Below are positions 24,411-34,440 of a DNA stretch of 64,000 nucleotides, piece after piece (position 1 is the first letter of the stretch; each line of letters opens with the position of its first letter). The translations under genes were made by a program, and so were the position numbers. The notes below the pieces were generated by a model. The model was not told where the DNA came from, did no database searches, and saw only the letters and a program-made list of their open reading frames with translations. Source of the DNA: Zygnema cylindricum (lineage: Eukaryota > Streptophyta > Zygnematophyceae > Zygnematales > Zygnemataceae); contig JBBHKE010002856.1 in NCBI GenBank assembly GCA_037447655.1, forward strand, positions 599,565-663,564, given 5' to 3'.

Positions 24411-25848
24411 AGAATACTAAGCCACAAGGTAGCCACTAGGCTCTTGGGTCTTCAACGTATTCTTTACAAGAGTTATCTCGTACGAAAGCAACGAAGCAAA
24501 ATAAATAATTCCAACCAAAAACGAGGAAAACTCAAAATTCGGCCAAAATTCACCCTTCCATTCCCAACCGAAAATACAAACAACACAAAACAAACACCCA
24601 AACCGTTCAGCTGTCCGTGGGAAGGGCAGCCGGATCCGGATGCTTCTCCACACGAACTCCAATCCACCACTTCCCAAAAATGACACAAGTTGGAGGGAAA
24701 CCTTCCGGACTTGGCTTTGAGCCGCGTGGATTAAAAGCGTGGGCAGAATTACAAGGAAGAATGTATGTAAACTATCTAGCCTCTACAGCTAGCTAGCAAA
24801 AGAAAGGAAGAAACTTGAGCAATCGGTGAGAGAGAGAGCAAGAGAAAAGCTCCGCTGCCAAGAGAAAATTCTTGTCCAAAAGCTAAATTCTCTAAGTCTG
24901 AGAATTAGGCTAAGTAAGAGCTACACTAGGCCTAAGCGAAATTAGCCTACGTCTAGTCTTCTTTACATGCATGAAACTACTAAAGATGTAGGCCAATAGG
25001 CGGCCAACATCGTCTGCCGTACGCCTGACAAAATCCACCATCCAAGGGTAAAAACCCTCCCTAACTACATGTGCGCGAACCTACATGGGTTCGCGACTTA
25101 AATAAATAAATAAATAGTGTATCGAAGCGTTGCTCGAGAATCGCGATTCGCCTCCAAACGATACTCCACGTACATACTTCGAAATCGCGTGCATACGCAC
25201 GAATCGAAGCATACCGCACGAAATAAAAGGTCTAGCACGAAATGAAAGGTATCGCACGAAATAATTGAAGTGTACCTGCACACGAAACGAAATAATACCA
25301 CGCACGAAATTAGTACGGTTCAACAAACATATAAATAAATGAACTGGCGCGAAATTTCGCACGTGCGAACGAAAAGTTAGACGTGCGTGCATCAAATCTT
25401 GCGTGCATGCATGAAACCGCGCGTGCATACATAAACCGCGCGCGCGTGCTTTAAACCGTGCGTGCATGCGAAATACCGCGCGTGCTTGAGAAATACTGCG
25501 CGGGCGTAAGAAATACCGCGCGTGCATGAGAAATATCGCGCGTGCGTGAGAAATACCACGCGTGCATGAGAAATACTGCGCGCACGTGACGAATATTGCG
25601 CGTGCGTGCATTATATCGTGCGCGCACGTCGAATATCGTGCGTGCCGGTAACCGACACGATGCGGCATGACAGCTGTCGTGCATGAGAGGCAAGCAAGCA
25701 AACATGCATCGCAACCAGCAAAGTCATGCTCACAAACATACACAACAACGGAAATAAATATGAAAAGTCAAAAAATATATACACCATGAAAATGACCCAA
25801 AGAGAGAAGGGGAAGAATACTCCCCTAGAGTGAAGTGGACCCAATAAT
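24411..25848 (-). repeat. 3' LTR of a young retrotransposon
   Basis: The 1264-bp body (24411-25674) is repeated at 30219-31482 with constant offset (no indel) and only one mismatch that I noticed (near 25357). On the minus strand it is preceded by module A (25675-25848), which abuts the G-run polypurine tract. It contains a 21-bp CG-alternating minisatellite (25370-25640). Minus-strand orientation is set by the gag-protease frame. Near-identity of the repeats implies a recent insertion. Confidence 0.85.
25370..25640. repeat. 21-bp GC-alternating minisatellite in the LTR
   Basis: About a dozen units of GAAATACCGCGCGTGCGTGA with small changes. The GCGCGCGCACGT-type purine-pyrimidine alternation is of the kind able to adopt Z-DNA. 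The other LTR has the same array (31178-31448). Confidence 0.85.
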
Positions 25849-25859
25849 TCCCCCCCCCA
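25849..25859 (-). other. Polypurine tract
   Basis: On the minus strand GAGCTGGGGGGGGGAA lies between the gag-protease stop codon and module A of the 3' LTR, the position expected for the plus-strand primer of reverse transcription. Confidence 0.7.
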
Positions 25860-25864
25860 GCTCC

Positions 25865-28576
25865 TTAATCTGTAGAGGAGCTGGTCAAGACAGCTGAGGG
25901 CCTGGAACAGAAATCAAGGCAGCAATGGTCAGCCGGGTTGAAAGATAATGGAGGAGAGAGGCACTCCATCTGGAACCCTTGATCACCACCTGTACATGCA
26001 TAAACACTCTGCAAACTCAACATCCCATTAGTATCACTATCCACCACATTTAGAATGTGTGGAAAGACTTCGGTGTCGACAGTATGGATCCGTTTCGTGA
26101 AAAACGAGTCGCCATTGTCTTCCCGAAGTTCGTTACTGGAAAACGCAGGGAGAGCGGAAGCCAAATGTGCCATAGTGGGCAACGGCTTGCGAGCAGAGAC
26201 AAGAGGGAGGCTGATTTTGCGTCCCGGAAAATTAGAGGGACGGTAGGAGAAGGTCTGATCATGCATATCTACTCCCCCACCGATTCGGAAGATAACATCC
26301 TGTCCCACTAAGCATTCGTAGTCGTTGGATTTGGTGACCAATGCTCGGACCGAAACCTCGACGGACTCACTCTCGGTTCCGTTGTGAAACCGAAAGACAA
26401 GCGGGTCCTTGGTAATCCCAAGCACCGACTCCGTGGTACCGGCTGAAGTAAGAAGCCGAGTAGCCGTGGCTTGGAGCTTGTCTGCTGTCAGACCAAGCTT
26501 GAGCGCAAATCCGGATCCAAGGATCACGGGTTTGGCTCCGGTATCCATAAGAGGGAGAGAAGGAGAAACACCATTAACGGAGAAGGACATTCGAGAATTG
26601 TCCAGGAAACTGATGTGAGGATCAAGGTCACGGCGCTCATCTGCGGTAACCGGCTGAATAACAGAAAGACTACGGTTCAGTTGCAACGCCCTCAAAGCGG
26701 CGGCTGCAGCAAACTCGTCAACAAGGGGAGTGGCTTTGGGGACCTCATTTAGAAAGGGAGAGACACGGGGGGCCTCATCAATCATGGCAGAAAGGATGCT
26801 TAGTCGTTCCTTGACTCGATGTGCATCATGTATGGTACTATCCAGAATAGTGAGAGCTTCAGCTACAATGGAGGAAGCTGTGTCTGGTTGAGGAGAGAGA
26901 GATTCTTTCTCGAAAGAAAGTGGAATACGGGAATTCTGTAATTTACCGTCCCGATTATGATCAAGGGATCCCTTATCAAAAGTGGTTGCCCGTTGTTGGA
27001 CAGTGGAATCCCGTAGGATTCGACCAACCAATGATGGCGTGTGGACGACTGTCCTTGCCATCCCCGTGAATTGGGGTTTCATCTCGGCCATGAAGGCAGC
27101 AAATTGCTCTTTCATCATGGCGGCCATCATGACTTGTAACTCGGCCTTTTCTCTCTCCCTTCGAGAGATCCTAGGCGGAGTCGCCTCTTTCTCTGTCTCG
27201 GTAGGAGGAGTGACCGGCTTGGCAGAACGGGCAGGAATTCCACCGTTCTGAATCTGATTCTGATAGGAATATTTAGGATCCTTAACATGGCAACGGTGGA
27301 CATAATGTCCCTTTTGGTTGCAATGGGTGCATGTGGCGGACTTATCCGGGCACATGCGGGCATCGTGCCCCGTGTTTCCACATCGGAAACACAATCGGTC
27401 TCCGGAATTAAATGGCGGATTTCCCATGGCCGGCGTCTTTGGAGGCCTATTGTTGGGCCATGGGCTACTAGGTGGAGAAAGTGGGGAAGCGACTTCCGAA
27501 CGATCATGAGCTTCCCACCAACATGATTGCATCTCATATTCTACCGCATATTGAGCGGCTTGATCAAATGTAAATTTCAGACCGTAAGTCTGAGTGAGAT
27601 GACTTTGTATAAAACGTTTCGATTCATCTGGAAACTGTCCAACAAATTTTTGAACAGCCTCCGCATCGGACATTAAGTCCGGTAAAGCTTCTCGCAGAGT
27701 CTCCATGCGGGCACGTAAAGCAGGCGCGGTTTCTCCTGGTTTACGCGTGAAATTCATCAATTCTTTCACCTGATCGGGGTTTTGCATCCGATACTCGGCT
27801 TCTAAGAAATCGAACATAACAGATAGTGGATCCCGCAACGGAATAGTCATTCCTGGTCGTGCTGGGACAGCAGCACGAGCGGCCACAGCATACTGGCGAG
27901 GAATTTCTGGGACTGCGGGAATTAGGACAACACCTTGGGCATCTAAGACCTCGGGAAAAGCGGCCTGGAATGGAATATCCGCTTGACCTATGACCTCGGG
28001 TGTACCAGCAAAATGAGGTGAAAATTCCGTCATCGCGAGTATAGCATCATACTTGCGGGAATATAATGTAAGGGCCGAACCTCTAAGGTACCGGCCAAGA
28101 AGAGAAAATGCCACACGAAGATCAAATCGATCTTGATAGCGAAATGCCAAATCACGCATTTCGGTATTATAGAGCATACGGAAATGGGATAAAGACATGG
28201 TATCCTTCATCCCTGAAAAGCAAAATTGCATTTTCCCCATGCCCCCCTCTGAAGAGGAAGCCATGTCGTCAAAAGAAGAATGCACTAGCGGTTCCAAAGT
28301 TGGACCGACCGAAAACTGAAATGTGAGAGGATGGGAAAAGATTTCTTCTGAAAAGTCTCTTTCGGTGCTATCTAGGGATGACCTAGAGAAAACTGGGGAT
28401 AATGACGACACTGTGGTCAATACTGACCGAACTGACGGAGATCTAGGGGCCGCAACCGAAACTGGTGCGTCTGTAGACTCGGAGAAACTAGAAAGATCCA
28501 ACTGCGGTGGACGGAAAAATGTCCCGCCGCGGGTAGATGCGGATTGATAACGCAAGTTATCCCAATCCGTGGGCAT
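25865..28576 (-). CDS. Gag-protease polyprotein of a non-autonomous LTR retrotransposon
   Basis: An intact 903-codon frame starting at ATG 28576. The N-terminal half has the helical capsid character of Ty3/gypsy-type Gag (LGRYLRGSALTLYSRKY; FLEAEYRMQNPDQVKELMNF). Two CCHC nucleocapsid knuckles follow at about residues 393-430 (CFRCGNTGHDARMC and CTHCNQKGHYVHRC). A retropepsin-like aspartic protease has its active-site DTGA at residue 678. The stop codon lies only a few bases before the polypurine tract, so reverse transcriptase, RNase H and integrase are absent rather than decayed. The product would build a particle and cleave itself, depending on another element for copying and integration. 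About 120 residues follow the protease with no domain I recognise. Family assignment is firm for Gag and protease; gypsy versus other lineage is inferred. Confidence 0.9.
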   Translation of the reverse strand: MPTDWDNLRYQSASTRGGTFFRPPQLDLSSFSESTDAPVSVAAPRSPSVRSVLTTVSSLSPVFSRSSLDSTERDFSEEIFSHPLTFQFSVGPTLEPLVHSSFDDMASSSEGGMGKMQFCFSGMKDTMSLSHFRMLYNTEMRDLAFRYQDRFDLRVAFSLLGRYLRGSALTLYSRKYDAILAMTEFSPHFAGTPEVIGQADIPFQAAFPEVLDAQGVVLIPAVPEIPRQYAVAARAAVPARPGMTIPLRDPLSVMFDFLEAEYRMQNPDQVKELMNFTRKPGETAPALRARMETLREALPDLMSDAEAVQKFVGQFPDESKRFIQSHLTQTYGLKFTFDQAAQYAVEYEMQSCWWEAHDRSEVASPLSPPSSPWPNNRPPKTPAMGNPPFNSGDRLCFRCGNTGHDARMCPDKSATCTHCNQKGHYVHRCHVKDPKYSYQNQIQNGGIPARSAKPVTPPTETEKEATPPRISRREREKAELQVMMAAMMKEQFAAFMAEMKPQFTGMARTVVHTPSLVGRILRDSTVQQRATTFDKGSLDHNRDGKLQNSRIPLSFEKESLSPQPDTASSIVAEALTILDSTIHDAHRVKERLSILSAMIDEAPRVSPFLNEVPKATPLVDEFAAAAALRALQLNRSLSVIQPVTADERRDLDPHISFLDNSRMSFSVNGVSPSLPLMDTGAKPVILGSGFALKLGLTADKLQATATRLLTSAGTTESVLGITKDPLVFRFHNGTESESVEVSVRALVTKSNDYECLVGQDVIFRIGGGVDMHDQTFSYRPSNFPGRKISLPLVSARKPLPTMAHLASALPAFSSNELREDNGDSFFTKRIHTVDTEVFPHILNVVDSDTNGMLSLQSVYACTGGDQGFQMECLSPPLSFNPADHCCLDFCSRPSAVLTSSSTD

Positions 28577-30218
28577 AAACGAAGAGAAAACCCTCGATTA
28601 TGACTAAAATATCAAGACGTACTAACCGAGGTGCGTCAAGTGACAGGCCAATCCAGACAAAATAAGTGAACACACGAAGTCTCTAGCAAGACCCGGTGGT
28701 CAGATCTAGCAAAAAGCCGGAATACCAAAACCTCTACCCTGCAAACAATGGGGCAAGGCCGAAGGGCCAGATCTATAAAAACAAACAAAGAAACTATCCA
28801 GGCACCTTTCGGTGCAGATCTACAGCGGCACAGACAGAAAATTGTCTAAACAGTGCCACCAACGACAAGATCTATGAAAGGAAATCCAATCCAGATAGTC
28901 ACAGGGAAACTCAAGGCCACTCACGGCCAGATAGCATGCAAGGAAAACAAGGAAAATGCAAATGCTCAAATAGAAAGGTTCGTAATAGAACCAATCCACA
29001 CCGAACCCCTACACGGGTGTCCAAATCACAAAGGAACGCTCCTGCACCCGCAAGGCATCGTGATACTTACAAACACCTTTAATACTCTGGTGAGTACTAA
29101 AAGTGAACCGGACTTGGACGAGGCAAGTCGGATTTTGCAAAGCTCCTTGGAATGGAACCCGATCCGATTCCGAATGAACGTGTCAAGAACCACCGCTAAA
29201 CACCAAAGCAATTAGTATCCTACTAGGGTAAGCGTATCGGCACTATGCCACGCTATGCCCAACTATAAAGCGGTGATAATTATAGGTGATAAATCGTGCA
29301 ATCTTGATATATAGAATATATATATTTATTTTGTTAAGTTTTCCGAATGATTAAATTTGGCAAGAGAAAAAGAAGAAAATATCAAATCCCGAACAAAATA
29401 ACCATCCACCAGTTAACAAATTAAGTTGCACTAAAAGAAAGAAATATGAGGAATATTGAGAAAAATTCAAAATAAAACACAAAATACGTTAAGATTGGGC
29501 AAAAAGGTTTCCCAAACCCTAATTCCACGCTGTAAAAATCAAAAATCTGCGACCAATGAATGGTAATAAGCTGACCTAGGGTTGAGAATTTCAAAAAATA
29601 AACCCTAAATACGCCCAAACCCTAAATCTGCGGCCAAAACCCTAAATCTGTGGCCAAACCCTAATTCCGCAGATTAACCCTAAAAATCTGACACAAAATC
29701 AGACCTTAATCTGCAGACCAGAAATAGAGTGGAAGCAAGATAGAAGACAAGAATTGAAAGCAAGAAAGAAGAAAACAAAAAACCAAAACAAAATGATTTT
29801 TTTTTTTTTATAAAATAAAATTTTTAAATTAAATTATTTTTATAATATATCTTCCCAATGCAAAACTGAAAACGAAAGCAAAAATAGGGAGAAAGTAGAA
29901 CGGAACTTGTAGTAAAATAAAGCTAGATCAAAAGGAAAAAAAACGAACTCAAATAAAAGGTGGAAGAAAATCTAGAAATGAAAAAATAGATTATATATTG
30001 AAAATAATGTAATTTTTATATTTTTTTTTTCTTTAGCTTTATTTTATCACTCAAACTGAGAAGTAAAACTGAAAATGAAAGGTAAATAGGCAGGAAAATG
30101 GGAAGAAAAAAACAAGAATAAAAACTGAATTTGAAAAGTAATATATTTTTTTATAAATTATTTTTATAAAAATAAACTTTTAGAAAATGTGATTTTTAAA
30201 AAGTGGAGCTTTTGGACA
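28577..30218 (-). other. Long 5' leader of the retrotransposon
   Basis: About 1.6 kb between the 5' LTR and the gag start. It has AT-rich homopolymer runs (29780-30180) and a cluster of CCCTAAA/CCCTAATT motifs (29515-29680), with no supported frame. The bases next to the LTR (minus strand TTGTCCAAAAGCTCCAC) do not start with TGG, so a standard tRNA primer-binding site is not evident. Confidence 0.6.
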
Positions 30219-31482
30219 AGAATACTAAGCCACAAGGTAGCCACTAGGCTCTTGGGTCTTCAACGTATTCTTTACAAGAGTTATCTCGTACGAAAGCAAC
30301 GAAGCAAAATAAATAATTCCAACCAAAAACGAGGAAAACTCAAAATTCGGCCAAAATTCACCCTTCCATTCCCAACCGAAAATACAAACAACACAAAACA
30401 AACACCCAAACCGTTCAGCTGTCCGTGGGAAGGGCAGCCGGATCCGGATGCTTCTCCACACGAACTCCAATCCACCACTTCCCAAAAATGACACAAGTTG
30501 GAGGGAAACCTTCCGGACTTGGCTTTGAGCCGCGTGGATTAAAAGCGTGGGCAGAATTACAAGGAAGAATGTATGTAAACTATCTAGCCTCTACAGCTAG
30601 CTAGCAAAAGAAAGGAAGAAACTTGAGCAATCGGTGAGAGAGAGAGCAAGAGAAAAGCTCCGCTGCCAAGAGAAAATTCTTGTCCAAAAGCTAAATTCTC
30701 TAAGTCTGAGAATTAGGCTAAGTAAGAGCTACACTAGGCCTAAGCGAAATTAGCCTACGTCTAGTCTTCTTTACATGCATGAAACTACTAAAGATGTAGG
30801 CCAATAGGCGGCCAACATCGTCTGCCGTACGCCTGACAAAATCCACCATCCAAGGGTAAAAACCCTCCCTAACTACATGTGCGCGAACCTACATGGGTTC
30901 GCGACTTAAATAAATAAATAAATAGTGTATCGAAGCGTTGCTCGAGAATCGCGATTCGCCTCCAAACGATACTCCACGTACATACTTCGAAATCGCGTGC
31001 ATACGCACGAATCGAAGCATACCGCACGAAATAAAAGGTCTAGCACGAAATGAAAGGTATCGCACGAAATAATTGAAGTGTACCTGCACACGAAACGAAA
31101 TAATACCACGCACGAAATTAGTACGGTTCAACAAACATATAAATAAATGAACTGGCGCGAAATTTTGCACGTGCGAACGAAAAGTTAGACGTGCGTGCAT
31201 CAAATCTTGCGTGCATGCATGAAACCGCGCGTGCATACATAAACCGCGCGCGCGTGCTTTAAACCGTGCGTGCATGCGAAATACCGCGCGTGCTTGAGAA
31301 ATACTGCGCGGGCGTAAGAAATACCGCGCGTGCATGAGAAATATCGCGCGTGCGTGAGAAATACCACGCGTGCATGAGAAATACTGCGCGCACGTGACGA
31401 ATATTGCGCGTGCGTGCATTATATCGTGCGCGCACGTCGAATATCGTGCGTGCCGGTAACCGACACGATGCGGCATGACAGC
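30219..31482 (-). repeat. 5' LTR body of the young retrotransposon
   Basis: 1264 bp matching 24411-25674 almost perfectly. Unlike the 3' LTR it is not joined to module A but to an expanded minisatellite (31483-31850). Confidence 0.88.
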
Positions 31483-31850
31483 GCAGCTGCTATACAACAG
31501 AGCAGCGCAGCTGCTATACAGCTGCTATACAACAGAGCAGCGCAGCTGCTATACAGCTGCTATACAACAGAGCAGCGCAGTTGCTATACAACAGAGCAGC
31601 GCAGGTGCTATACAGACAGAGCAGCGCAGCTGCTATACAACAGAGCAGCGCAGCTGCTATACAACAGAGCAGCGTAGGTGCTATACAGACAGAGCAGCGC
31701 AGCTGCTATACAACAGAGCAGCGCAGCTGCTATACAACAGAGCAGCGCAGCTGCTATACAACAAAGCAACGCAGCTGCTATACAACAGCGCAGCGCAGTA
31801 GCAGAGCAGCGCAGCAGCAGAGCAGCGCAGCAGCAGAGCAGCGCAGCAGA
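31483..31850. repeat. 24/25-bp minisatellite (GAGCAGCGCAGCTGCTATAC + AACA)
   Basis: About 12-14 units, some shortened and some with CAGACA for CAACA. It ends in CAG(C/A)GCAG trinucleotide-like repeats (31798-31850). A small relic of the same array is at 24160-24222. Frames on both strands (QQSSAAAI; LLYSSCAA) are by-products. Confidence 0.92.
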
Positions 31851-31983
31851 CAGGACAAGGCAACCATGATTATATTTGACATGGTCCTTACGGACAACGC
31901 AACGTCTAATATTCTTAATGTGATTCTGTACAGGATAGAGCAACTGCGATAGAAACGATTCTAGTTACCTTAGTGATAGCTCA

Positions 31984-32080
31984 GTGGTAGCTTACTGATA
32001 GCTCAATGGTAGCTTGACAGATTAGTGGTAGCTTACTGATAGCTCTATGGTAGCTTGACAGATTAGTGGTAGCTTGGTGG
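31984..32080. repeat. 41-bp imperfect tandem repeat
   Basis: GTGGTAGCTTACTGATAGCT at 31984 and 32025, then a partial third copy at 32066. The units share ATGGTAGCTTGACAGATTA. Confidence 0.85.
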
Positions 32081-32383
32081 TTTGATGTACCTCTCAAGTA
32101 CAATGGTGCTGCCAGTTCAACACAAGTATAAGACTTAGGACTCATAGCATATTATGTATCCAGACTTCCAAGTAGTAAAAATGCAGACAGTTTTTGAGAA
32201 ACTTCTGAGTATTATATCTTGAGTGTTGTGGGGTCAATTGTGCTATAACTTTGGGAGTTATCAGTGTTTATGCTACTCTATATTCTGATAGAGTTTTGTG
32301 AGGTTTGGATGCTTGTATAAGAATTGGTGAGCACTTAAGAACAGCTCTTTGGTATGATTCTTGATATCTTCTAAGAGTGTATC

Positions 32384-32881
32384 ATGTCTACTTGTACTAC
32401 TACAGCTGCTCCTCCACCTGTACCGGTGGTTGTAGAACAACAGGTTATGGGCCTGTCTTCAAGAATTCCTATCTTTTCCGGGGATAAGTATGTTTACTGG
32501 GCGGATATGGTGGAAACACATTTTGAAAATGTCAATCTTTTGGATATATTGGATGGTTCGCTCGATGAATCTGATCCGTCATGGTCTAAGAAAAATACGC
32601 AAGCTCGTTCTATTCTGAAATTTTGTATATCTGAGGACTTAGCTATATCTCGGATAAAGATGAAAAAAGCAATTGATATCTGGAAATCTCTTAAAAGTGA
32701 TTATGAAAAGGTCAATGTCTAGGAAGAGCTTCTATTGGCTGGAAAAATTTGGGACTATAAGTACACTGGCGGTACAATGGCTGAATATTCTAACAAATTT
32801 CGTATCCTTTTAGATGCACATGCTTGTGCAGGTGGGGTGTTTCCTCCTTTTCAGGGAACAGACCAACAGCGAGTGGGTTAG
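32384..32881 (+). pseudogene. Ty1/copia gag relic
   Basis: From ATG 32384 the frame reads a copia-type Gag start: IPIFSGDKYVYWADMVETHF, then DILDG, CISEDLAISRI and DIWKSLKSDYEK. An in-frame TAG at 32720-32722 interrupts it. The same frame then continues with EELLLAGKIWDYKYTGGTMA and EYSNKFRILLDAH to a final TAG near 32881. No zinc knuckle, protease, integrase or RT follows, so the element is truncated on the right. TTGGTATGATTC at 32349 is a possible decayed primer-binding site. Confidence 0.8.
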
Positions 32882-33862
32882 AAGGACCATAACCGAAAGG
32901 CTACCTGGCCTTTGTCATTCACACCCCGAGCGGTGATCCTCAACAGCGACATGTCGAGCGTGCATGAGAAGCATATGAGAAGGGCACACATCCACGAGTA
33001 GTCAAATTCTGAGCCCTGCAAATAAACCCCAAATGCAAATGTTTCACATAATAATGATCATTCCCACAGCTGCCCACATCCCTTCCTTAGATATGAATGC
33101 AAAATAGGGGAGACACCTGGACAGGGAAAAGGGATTAGTGCATGGGAAGGCGAAAGTGATCCCCTCCCTCTTCCTTTCCCCACTTGGCGGGGGAAAGGGT
33201 TTGGGGTCTCGGTAGTTGGCTGATATCCCAATTTGTTCTTTATCTACGAGAAGTCTTTAACAATTGTCCCCTCAAAACCCAGTATTGTGATCAAGGGGGT
33301 TGCAATTTACTCTGGAAAGGTAACGCCAAAGCAAAGATAGCTACAAATGAAGACACAAATGCACTACCATGTAGAAATATAGAAATAAATAGGATTGGAT
33401 ATTTTAGATTTACCAATATCACCTTGCCCCAGAAAAGAGAATAAAAGATGGAAGCTGTGGAATATAGTGAAGCAAGCTAAACATACCCCGGGAATTAACA
33501 ATGTCAATGAGGGAAAGGCGACCCCTCCCCCGACAGTACCGCAAATAAGTATGGTACTCCTTCACCCCTCGGTGTCCGTAGATCGGAACCGACCAGACTC
33601 TTCTCGGTTCCAAACAGCAAAAAGTCTAAAAATCACCCAAAAGGGAAGATGGTGCCTCCAATCCATCCAAATTATGATTTCCCACACAAGACAAATCCAA
33701 AATCAAGATGGCAATAAAGTCAAAAACAATACAAAGATTCTCCAAATAAGGTTTGTTGGGATTTCTGAGGGGTTTCACAAGAGATAGTACTGAAAAGTAA
33801 CCTGTCTCCTTCGACCCCAAGTGCCTTATATATCAAATCTTGTCAAATTACCGGTCCAAAGT

Positions 33863-33970
33863 CAAAGTTGCGCTATTAACCAATGAGCGGCAAGCAAGTG
33901 TAATTAAACTGACATACAAAGTTGCGCTATTAACCAATGAGCGGCAAGCAAGTGTAATTAAACTGACATT
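33863..33970. repeat. 54-bp tandem duplication
   Basis: CAAAGTTGCGCTATTAACCA at 33863 recurs at 33917. Both copies run through GTAATTAAACTGACAT. Confidence 0.92.
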
Positions 33971-34155
33971 AGACAAAATAATCCGTACTACCCTCGGGAA
34001 AAAAAGTTATGCTTCGGACAACGGCTAGATCCGCGGCCGATAGTAATTATTTGTTCCAATATTATAAGGCAAAGTCTTGAAAAAGACACTAACTGGCCAA
34101 ACTATGACCTAATGTAGTTAATGGACCAAAAGTCAGCTAAGCCTGAACTAACTTC

Positions 34156-34440
34156 CTACTGACAGCTAACAGCATAATCTAGATGCCAATCCGGAAAGTT
34201 ACGTGGCAATCCAAAATGTACCCCCCACAGGGGATGGTGGCAAATGGTTCCATGTAACTGGATGGTAATCTTTGAGACGGTATAACTTGGTCGTCTAAGC
34301 TCTGTTAGGCGCAAAACAAAGTGCGTTCCACTCCATTGAGAAAATCGAAGAATCTTGTTTGGCAGGGTGCACTCCTTCATCCGTATGAAGCAAGAGTAGT
34401 CAACGAGCATCGCTTGAAACAACTCTAAAGCCCACCGAAA
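34156..34440 (-). pseudogene. 3' terminal frame of gypsy remnant A
   Basis: About 88 codons on the minus strand with ECTLPNKIL, SGTHFVLRLTE, VSKITIQLHGTICHHPLW and a TAG stop. The plus-strand counterpart at 38157-38377 has ECTHRNKIL, SGTHFILPVTE, VSNITILLHATTCHPSLW and a TAG at the same place, with no indel between them. I do not recognise the domain. It lies where gypsy elements end pol or carry an extra 3' frame. Confidence 0.5.

Larger units (their letters stand above)
33000..34440 (-). repeat. Gypsy remnant A: 3' internal frame plus LTR, minus strand
   Basis: Read on the minus strand, this stretch aligns from end to end with 38150-39450 on the plus strand. It starts with a short conserved frame (see 34156-34440) and continues through a promoter-like ATATAAGGCACTTGGGGTCG to GGGTTTATTTGCAGGGCTCA. 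Divergence is high (roughly a third), with many indels in the LTR part. A 54-bp tandem duplication (33863-33970) is specific to this copy. Confidence 0.7.

Noticed and set aside
24381-25743. Frames inside the LTR such as the 220-codon minus-strand one
   Set aside because: The frame is produced by the 21-bp minisatellite and is duplicated in both LTRs. No domain.
26055-28547. Plus-strand frames opposite the gag-protease gene
   Set aside because: Shadows of the 903-codon minus-strand frame, which has domain motifs.
31414-31952. Gln/Ser/Ala-rich and Leu/Cys-rich frames at 31.4-31.95 kb
   Set aside because: By-products of the CAGCGCAGCTGC minisatellite in both orientations.
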